Assembly: GCA_943737045.1 (NCBI GenBank)
Contig: CALSFV010000655.1
Location: forward strand, 248,001-312,000
Origin: Parapristionchus giblindavisi
Taxonomy: Eukaryota > Nematoda > Chromadorea > Rhabditida > Diplogasteridae
Reading direction: 5' to 3'
Length of the DNA: 64,000 nucleotides
This document shows positions 12,401 to 21,400 of this stretch, one piece after another. The position numbers and the translations under genes are program-made. The notes beneath the pieces were generated by a model, which was not told the origin of the DNA, did not search any database, and worked only from the letters and a program-made list of their open reading frames with translations. Every line of letters begins with the position of its first letter. The stretch's first letter is position 1.

Positions 12401-15400
12401 CGCGGTCCATCCGCTCTCGCTCAACCTCCTCCAACTTCTTCTGCAGCTCGCCCAGCTTCTGGAGAGCCTGTAAATCAAAATTTAAAATCATTAGTAATGT
12501 GGTGTTAATTTCTTGTAAATGGAATTGGAAATTGTAAACAGGGTGTTAATTTTGTCCACTTGTAAATAGCATTGTAAAAAGCAAATATCTCGGTTCCCTG
12601 ACCAGTTAGAGACTTGAAACTTGGTTTTTGGGTTAGAAACCACGAAAAAAGCATATGAACGAAGTTTCAAGTCTCTAGCTCTACTAAGAACGGAGATATT
12701 ACCTTTTTACATGCACGTTCGAGTATTTCCGGAAAATCGTGTAAAAAAGCAAATATCTCTGTTCTTTGTCGAGCTAGAGACTTGAAACTTCGTTTATAAG
12801 TGTTTTTCACGGTTTTTAACACAAAAACCAAGTTTAAAAGTTAATTTTGATGCTCCGATATTTTGTTTTACACTTTCATGGAGTGGGGAAACGCGTGTGC
12901 TGATCAATAATTATGAAATCATTGGTCGAAAAGTACGTTGCAAACTACGAAGCCTCCTAGTTGAAGTGGTGTATATACTGTAATGCATTTCTTTAAAGAT
13001 TCTTTCAATGAAGTATACATCAAGTGAACTTCAAGGTAGACTTTAAGTTTCGAAATACCAGAGTATATCACTTTCGCGATCCGAGAAAGAGGCCAGCGAT
13101 TCGATGGTTCATTCTTTCCCGTTCAACCTAATCTACACCTATGTACACTTACCGACAAATGCTCCGTCCTGAACTTCTCGTAGACAGACTTGAGCTTGCC
13201 AAACTTCTCCTCACTGGCGCGTGTACGCGCGTCCGCCTCCACGATACGCGCGTCGTGCTGCTCCGACGCGGTCAGATCACGCGTCGATAACTCGGCTGAA
13301 TAGTAGCCACAATTTAGTAGAGAGCCAACTAATAATCAATCCAATCATAACGCACAGTCAATCGCACATTTTCGTAATAATATCAAATCTATAATCTCAA
13401 CATTACTGTCTTTTCGTCACTCTTCCCTTTTATTATAATACCTAGAACATTGTTATTTTTTTATTTTATAAGGGAACGATAAATACAGTGTATTTAATAC
13501 ACTATCTTTAAAAAATCATCCATCTGCCCCATCGTACTACCGTACCTCTGACTCGATCAGCCTCTCCTCGGTGCTCCTCAGCCTCTCTTCTCACGTGGTC
13601 AATCTCATTCTGCATCTGCACCAGTCGATTCTCGTATTGTTCGATGCGGGATCTGAACATTATCGATTTTTAATCAATTGGAAAAATTAATAATCGATTG
13701 ACCTACCTTGCTTCTGCGATCAGGCGCTCCTTGGCAAACTTCTCGTCTTCAAGTGAGCGCGTGAGCGTAGTGATCTGCTCGTCTCTGCAAATCAATCGAT
13801 AATTCATACTTATGCGTGTGACTGGATAGCAAAGGTTGGAAGAAGAGATCGAATTCCATCAATCGATATTCGGGAATCAATCGATAATTGATCCAGTTTA
13901 CACAAGCTCATCATCTCAACCAAAATCTCTCTTACATGTTCATTTCTAACAAGTAAGAACGCAAAGATTTTATTGATTAGATTCCTTTGCAGTACTTTAT
14001 GTTTAATCTTCACCAGCACAAATCAATAAGTCACTCTACAGTACCTCGTATCAGGCAGACTCGCAGGAGAGTGTTGCTGCAGCTGTTGGAGCTGCACCGA
14101 CGTGTCCTCCAACTCGAGCAGAGTGCCATCGCCGGAGACGGATCGAGTGTCCTACAATTTCGAAAAATCTTAATTGCGAGAACAAAAATCGATAATTCTG
14201 AAAAACGTTGTTTAATCAATAACGACCAACATCCGCATCTCCTCCGATTTCTCGGGCTTGTGGAGCCTGGTAGCAATCAAGATCCGAGGCTTGGAGGAAG
14301 TTTGGTGAGCTCTGCAATTGATCAATAATCATCTTAGTCTTGACTCAAAACGGACAACTACAGTATACTTCGTGGTCCACAGTACACCTACAGTACCCTT
14401 CGTGGTCTACAGTACACCTACAGTACACTTCGTGATCTACAGTATATCTACAGTACCCTTCGCGGTCTACAGTACATCTACAGTACCCTTCGTGGTCTAC
14501 AGTACACCTACAGTACACTTCGTGATCTACAGTATATCTACAGTACCCTTCGCGGTCTACAGTACATCTACAGTACCCTTCGTGGTCTACAGTACACCTA
14601 CAGTACACATCGTGATCTACAGTACATCTACAGTACCCCTCGCGGTCTACAGTACATCTACAGTACCCCCTCAAAGATCCCCACTCACCGCAGGCAGCGT
14701 GGGCACGCTGACAAGGTACTTGAAGTACTGCAGCTTGCTCGCCTCCTCGTAGAAGGTCTTCGTGTTGCGGAAGATCACCTAGAAAATCGAGATATCAATC
14801 CATCCTTGGTAGTCGTACGCAACGCGCGACCGCGACGCGTCACACCTACCTGGAATCGATCGCGATGGCCAGCCAGAGCGTCCGGCGGACACACCGAGTG
14901 GAGGTGGAAGACGAGTTTGACGAGGAGATCGTACAACTTGGACGTGTCCATGATCACCTTCAACACATTATTCATTGCTCTCATAGGTCGAAAAGTATGT
15001 TACAAAGCACCAAGCCTGACCGGATTTTGAGCCAAAATTTCACAAAAATCGAAAAACCTGACCGGGTTTTGAAAACCGATAACATAGCTATTCGACCTAT
15101 GATTGGTCTTTTCAGAGGCGTCGTCTACCTTACTCCTATTGGAACACAATCTATCTGATAGCTATCGATGAATAACCCCTGTCACCTTCCACAAGTCCTT
15201 ACTCTTATTATTATTATTTCACCTATCACTTCTGTATTTGCTGTCGCACCTGTCACGGGTGCATCAAATAAATAAATAAACACATTAACCTAATGTTTCC
15301 AAACTCTTTTTTTTAAACAACGCAAGAAACCCTCAAATCAACACACACGTCCACAAGTATTATTTAGATTCACGCGTAAACGGCGAAGATTTTAAATTAT

Positions 15401-18400
15401 TCTTTTTTTTTTGAAATCAAACTTCGACAACAACTGATTATCAAACAATATGAGCAATCTAATAAAAACGTCGAAACCGGAAACCAACCAGGATGTATTA
15501 TTAAGATTCACGCAAAAATTTCAAGTTATTCTTTTTTTGAAGTCACCCCTTATCAACGTAAAATAATCAAACAATATGCGCAAAACAACTGTCTAATAGA
15601 AACGTCGAAACCGGAAACCAACCAGGATGAGGGGCGACAGAAGGGTCTGTCCCTGTGGCACCAGCGATGACCATGAGAGCATCTCGAGCGAATCGAACAC
15701 TAAATTATTGATTTTAACAAGGGAATTTTATTATTATTATTATTGTTATGTAGATACTCTATTCCCTATGTATATTGATCCCCTCTATTCCCTATGAATA
15801 TCGATTAGAATATTTCATCATGTAAACAAGTGCACGTGCGCGATCAGACTACACTCTCTCTGATCCGCACACTCTCTCGCCACTCTACCTCTCAGACTCT
15901 CTACTCTCTCGTGTCTGGCCCCGCCCACTCTTATGTCTGAGATTCCCAATCAGTCTAGAGTGATTCAGTCTTCCCATTCACTACGCTCTGTAATTATCTC
16001 TCTGCTGCTAATAAAGCAAGATAGTAAACCCTTGTACTACATCACACCACACTACACGACAACGGGGACGAACTAAGGACATAACAACTGGCGACCAGGA
16101 TCTACCAAGGACAACAATAGCTGTCTAAGGTATTCGAATTACGAATTATTTGCTTTCTTTTGTTTCGTCATTTTCTTGTTGTGAAGTGCTACTGTGGTGT
16201 AGCCCGATACTGTGGTGTATCGAATCGTGAGATCAGCGCTACTAGGTGTGGCAGAGGCTGATAGAGGCTACTAGGTGTGGCAAAAATTTCTTGATCAGGC
16301 TACTGTGTGTGGCTAGGACTGATCACTGCTACTTGGTGTGGCTAGCTACTTGGTGTGGCACGATTCTGATTGAAGTACGCCGAAGGCGCTGCCCAAATTG
16401 TGATTTGGAGGTTGCATCCTTGCGGTTGATCGATCGAGTGATTTCGTCATCTAGTGAAATCAGCTAAGACAATGTCAGATTCTGAATCAGAGACATTGGA
16501 TATGAAATCACTGAAAGATTTGTTTGTTGCTCAAACAAAGATGATGGAAAAGATGATGAAGAAAGATGATTCTTCATTCTCTGTTGATGCTGTCGAGGCA
16601 AGAATGCATGAGTTCAAGTATTCCCCTGAAGAAGACTCTACTTTTGAGTTATGGTGGAATCGACATGAAGACATCTTCGATGTTGATATGGAAGATTACG
16701 ATGACGTAAAAAAGATCCGATTGCTATTACGTCACATGCATCCCACCGTCGAGAGAACATTCTTGGACAGTATCGTACCCATCAAATGGAGTGAGATGAA
16801 GTTGAAAGATGTTGTCGAGAAGATGACGACACTTTTCGGTGATCAGACTTCTCTATTCGAGAAACGTCGAAGGATGTTCGATTTCAGAATGTCGAGTGAA
16901 GGCATCGATGATCCAAGAGTACTCGCTGCAAGAGTGAACAGACTGGTGCAAAGTGCACAACCTGCAAAGATCGAACTGGAACAAATGAAGTGTCTAGTGT
17001 TTCTGCACGCTCTCGATGTTCCTCGATATAGTGATGTTCACATGCTTATGCTGAAAGAGGCTCAGAATGGAAAAGATGTCACTCTCGACAAACTCATCGA
17101 AGTGTACAATCGTTCGAATCAACTGAAGAACGATTCTCGTGCTATCACAGAAGCCAACGGTAACGTGAACGCGGTCAATACACCCAAGAAGGGGGGTAAA
17201 CAGATAACTGAAGACAAGTTCACTTGTTATCGATGTGGTGACAGTCATCATTCTGATAATTGTCGATTCAAGAACACAACTTGCCATACTTGTGGCAAGG
17301 TCGGACACATTGCTAAGGTGTGTCGCGGTGGCAGTCGCAAGCATCCGAAAGGGAAGAAGATCAAGATGATCAAAGTGAATACAATCGGCACTGACCACTA
17401 CACAATCAGTGTGCGTATGCAAAACAAATCGATTGCGATGCAGATCGATACAGGAGCCGACATCACTCTCATATCAGAGGATGTGTGGAAGCAGATCGGT
17501 GCGCCCGATTGCTCGAAGGCCAACTGCCAGCCAGTGTGCGCCAATGGCTCCAAGCTGGAGATCAAAGGACGGTTCAGAGCAACTGTCGAATACGGTGGTA
17601 TCACGAAGGAAGGTGACATCTACGTTACTTCATCCGATATCGTACTTCTTGGAAAGGACTTCCTGAAGAAGTTGAAGGTGCTCGTCGTCAGGGATGATGC
17701 ACTACCTCCAGCAGTGAAGAAGGTCACAAGTCAGCTGACCAAGAGTATCGATTATTCCAAGTGGATCGATACAGAATTTCCTGAGACTACTCAATCTGGT
17801 CTAGGAGCATGCACGAAGACAAAGGCGACTCTCAAGGTCAAGGAGGGTGCAAGGCCTGTCTTCATCAAGGCACGGCAAGTACCGTATGCTTTGACTAGTG
17901 CAGTGGAGGAGGAATTGAAACGACTGGAGGATATGGGAGCCATTAAGAAAGTGGACTATTCTGAATGGGCTGCCCCTATACTCGTCGTACCGAAGCCGAA
18001 TGGTTCAATTCGCATGTGTGCTGACTTCAGCACAGGGCTCAATGATTCCATTGAACTGCCCACCCAGCCCCTCCCGCTGCCTGAGGACATCTACGCGTCG
18101 CTCAATGGATGTACTGTATTCTCGCAGATTGATCTCGCTGATGCATATCTGCAAGTTGAGTTGGATGATACAGCTAAGAAGCTGCTGGTCATCAACACAC
18201 ACAAGGGTCTCTTCCAGTATCAGAGATTGCCCTTTGGAGTGAAGGCTGCCCCTGGCATCTTCCAGAAGTTAATGGATACAATGTTAACTGGTATACAGAA
18301 TGCAGTACCGTATCTCGATGATATCATCATTGGAGGTAAAACGAAAGAAGATCATGATGCAACACTATTCAGAGTGTTCACTCGCATCAAAGAGTACGGT

Positions 18401-21400
18401 CTCAAGACCAGAACAGCTAAGTGCTCGTTTGGTCTGGAACAAGTCAAGTTCCTCGGATTTCTGATCGACAAGAATGGTCGTCATACTGATCCGAAGAAGA
18501 CCGAGGCTATAACAACCATGCCCGAACCGGAGAATCAGGCGATGCTTCGTTCGTTTCTTGGTATGGTTACGTACTACGGACAGTACATTGAGGGCATGCA
18601 CAAGCTGCGTGCGCCTCTCGATCATCTGCTTAAGAAGGATACGAAGTGGAAATGGTCAGATGCTTGTAGAGAATCGTTTCGAGAACTGAAACGGATTCTA
18701 TCATCACAGTTGAGTCTAACTCACTATGATCCGAAGAAGGAGATCGTCGTCGCTGCTGACGCATGCGATACAGGAATCGGTGCTGTGATCATGCACAGAT
18801 TCGCTGATGGAACACTCAGAGCAGTGGCCCATGCATCTCGCACGCTCAAGCCTGCTGAGAGGAACTATGGTCAGATAGACAAGGAAGCTCTCGCTTTAGT
18901 CTATGCTGTTACCAAGTTTCACAAGTACATCTACGGTAGACGATTCACTCTTCACACTGATCATCAACCTCTTCTCGCGATATTCGGTAAACGAAAAGGT
19001 GATCATGCGTATACAGCGAAACGCATCTACAGATGGGCACAGATAATGCTCATGTACGATTACCGTATCGAGTACATCAGGACTGAGAGTTTCGCTTACG
19101 CCGATTCACTCTCGAGACTCATCAATACGAGTAAAATTGATATTGATGATGACATTACCGTATCGCTGATTCAAGTGGAAGAAGACGAGATCGCTTCGTT
19201 CCAAAGCTGCATGCGCAGCTTACCCCTGACGTCATCCGATATCAGGAAAGAGACGGAGAAGGATTCTCTTCTCAAGGAAGTCGCGCAATATCACAAGCGT
19301 GGTTGGCCGACTAAGATCGTCAAGAAGAAGCCTCAATTGTTGCCGTTCGAACAACGGAGGGATGATCTGAGCATCGTAGAAGGATGTCTCTTGTACCGAA
19401 GTAGAGTGATCGTCCCTGACACACTCAAGAAGAAGGTCCTCAAGGAACTTCATGAAGGTCATCCTGGCATAGTCAGAATGAAGGCACTCTCGAGAAGTGT
19501 CTGCTATTGGCCGAGGATTGACCAGGATATCGAGACGTTAGTCAAGTCATGTGAACGTTGTGCATCTGCGGCTAAGTGCCCTACAAAGGTGCCACTTCAA
19601 CCATGGTACTCTGCAGAGAGACCATGGCAACGTGTTCACATTGACTATGCTGGTCCGGTCAGAGGCGACTACTTTCTCGTAGTTGTCGATGCCTATTCGA
19701 AATGGCCGGAGATATTCGTGACTAATCGAATGACTGCACAAGTAACAGTTGATCTCATGAGTGATCTTGTTGCTCGTCATGGTATTCCTGAAGTGATTGT
19801 ATCTGATAATGGTACTCAGTTCACTTCTGATCTCTTCTCTTCGTTCTGTAGTAGCAATGGCATCAAGCACATGACCATCGCTCCATATCATCCACAGTCC
19901 AATGGACAAGCTGAGAGATTCGTTGATACTCTCAAGAGAAGCTTGAAGAAGATGGATGGAGAGAAGCCTACTAAGGAAGTAGTAAGGGCCTTCCTGTTGC
20001 ACTACAGAAGGAACCCTAACGGAAGTACACCGGGAAAGATCAGTCCCGCTGAGGCTTTCCTTGGTCGTAACCTTCGTGGAAGGATCGATTTGCTCGTTCC
20101 TCGATCAACTGAGAATATCCAAAATGCGGATATGAAGGAGCAGTTCGATCGAAGAAACGGTGCGGTGGACAGGAGATTCCGCATTGGAGATGAAGTGTAC
20201 TATAAGAAGCACACTGGTCCTAATCAGTCTGAATGGGTCCGTGGGACCATACTGAGAAGGAAAGGTTCAGTAATGTTCGAGATCAGTGTTGGTGAAAAGA
20301 CACAGAAAGTGCATAAGAATCAGTTGAGAAGGAACGCAGGTTCTTCTAAGGATTCTCATGGCAAAGAGACGCCTATGCACATCCTGCTCGAGACATTCTG
20401 TGTACCTAAGAAAGCGAATGATGATGAGGTCATCATTGCTGATGAGGTAGCTGAGACAACTCCGACGGCAGCAACACCAACTACAACATCTCCGCCTCGT
20501 GCACCTACCGTATCTCCACGTCGATCAACTACCGTATCGCCGACACGTTCACGTACCGTACGCTCTCCAGCTCAACGCAGGGCAAGCCTGACGAGACCGC
20601 CGCAGCAACAACAACGCTCGCCACTGAGACGGTCCAACAGAACCCGTAACGCTCCCAAGAAGTTGGATGTCAATCCAAAGAAGAAGACATACCACTAAGT
20701 GGTCTTGTTGATTCATTGTATCGTTTTCTCGTAATTGATTCATATTTCTGTAAGATGTTCCATCTTAGAGGGGAGGTGTTATGTAGATACTCTATTCCCT
20801 ATGTATATTGATCCCCTCTATTCCCTATGAATATCGATTAGAATATTTCATCATGTAAACAAGTGCACGTGCGCGATCAGACTACACTCTCTCTGATCCG
20901 CACACTCTCTCGCCACTCTACCTCTCAGACTCTCTACTCTCTCGTGTCTGGCCCCGCCCACTCTTATGTCTGAGATTCCCAATCAGTCTAGAGTGATTCA
21001 GTCTTCCCATTCACTACGCTCTGTAATTATCTCTCTGCTGCTAATAAAGCAAGATAGTAAACCCTTGTACTACATCACACCACACTACACGACAACGGGG
21101 ACGAACTAAGGACATAACAATTATTATTATTCTTATTATTATCATTATTGACCAATATTCATCGAGATACATACACTAAATCATTCATCACAAAAAATGC
21201 CCCTTGTATGGAACCTCAGCAAGCCCAGACTAGTTAGTCATTAAGCGGCAATCATTCCCTGCCCAATGGCTCTCAGCTTGTTAATGGTTATTGTATTGTA
21301 TTGTATAATGCCCTGTTGCTACTTTGACATTACTATAGTTGAAATTTAGGTTTAAATTTAAAAATAAACAAAAATACTGAATGAACCTTTTCTCTGGAGC

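Larger units (their letters stand above)
15744..21119 (+). mobile_element. Complete Ty3/gypsy LTR retrotransposon, 5,376 bp
   Basis: LTR, PBS, one gag-pol ORF, polypurine tract and LTR are all present in order. The two 343-bp LTRs look identical base for base, which implies a recent insertion. It sits in plus orientation inside the hipr-1 intron 15,700-21,386, antisense to hipr-1; without it that intron would be about 306 bp. Pol motifs resemble the Mag-type branch (inference from motif style only). Confidence 0.95.

Noticed and set aside
14318..14752. 144-codon plus-strand and 109-codon minus-strand repeat ORFs
   Set aside because: They come from the 33-bp minisatellite between two hipr-1 exons.
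17409..20743. Short ORFs on both strands inside gag-pol
   Set aside because: Shadows of the 1,414-codon ORF.
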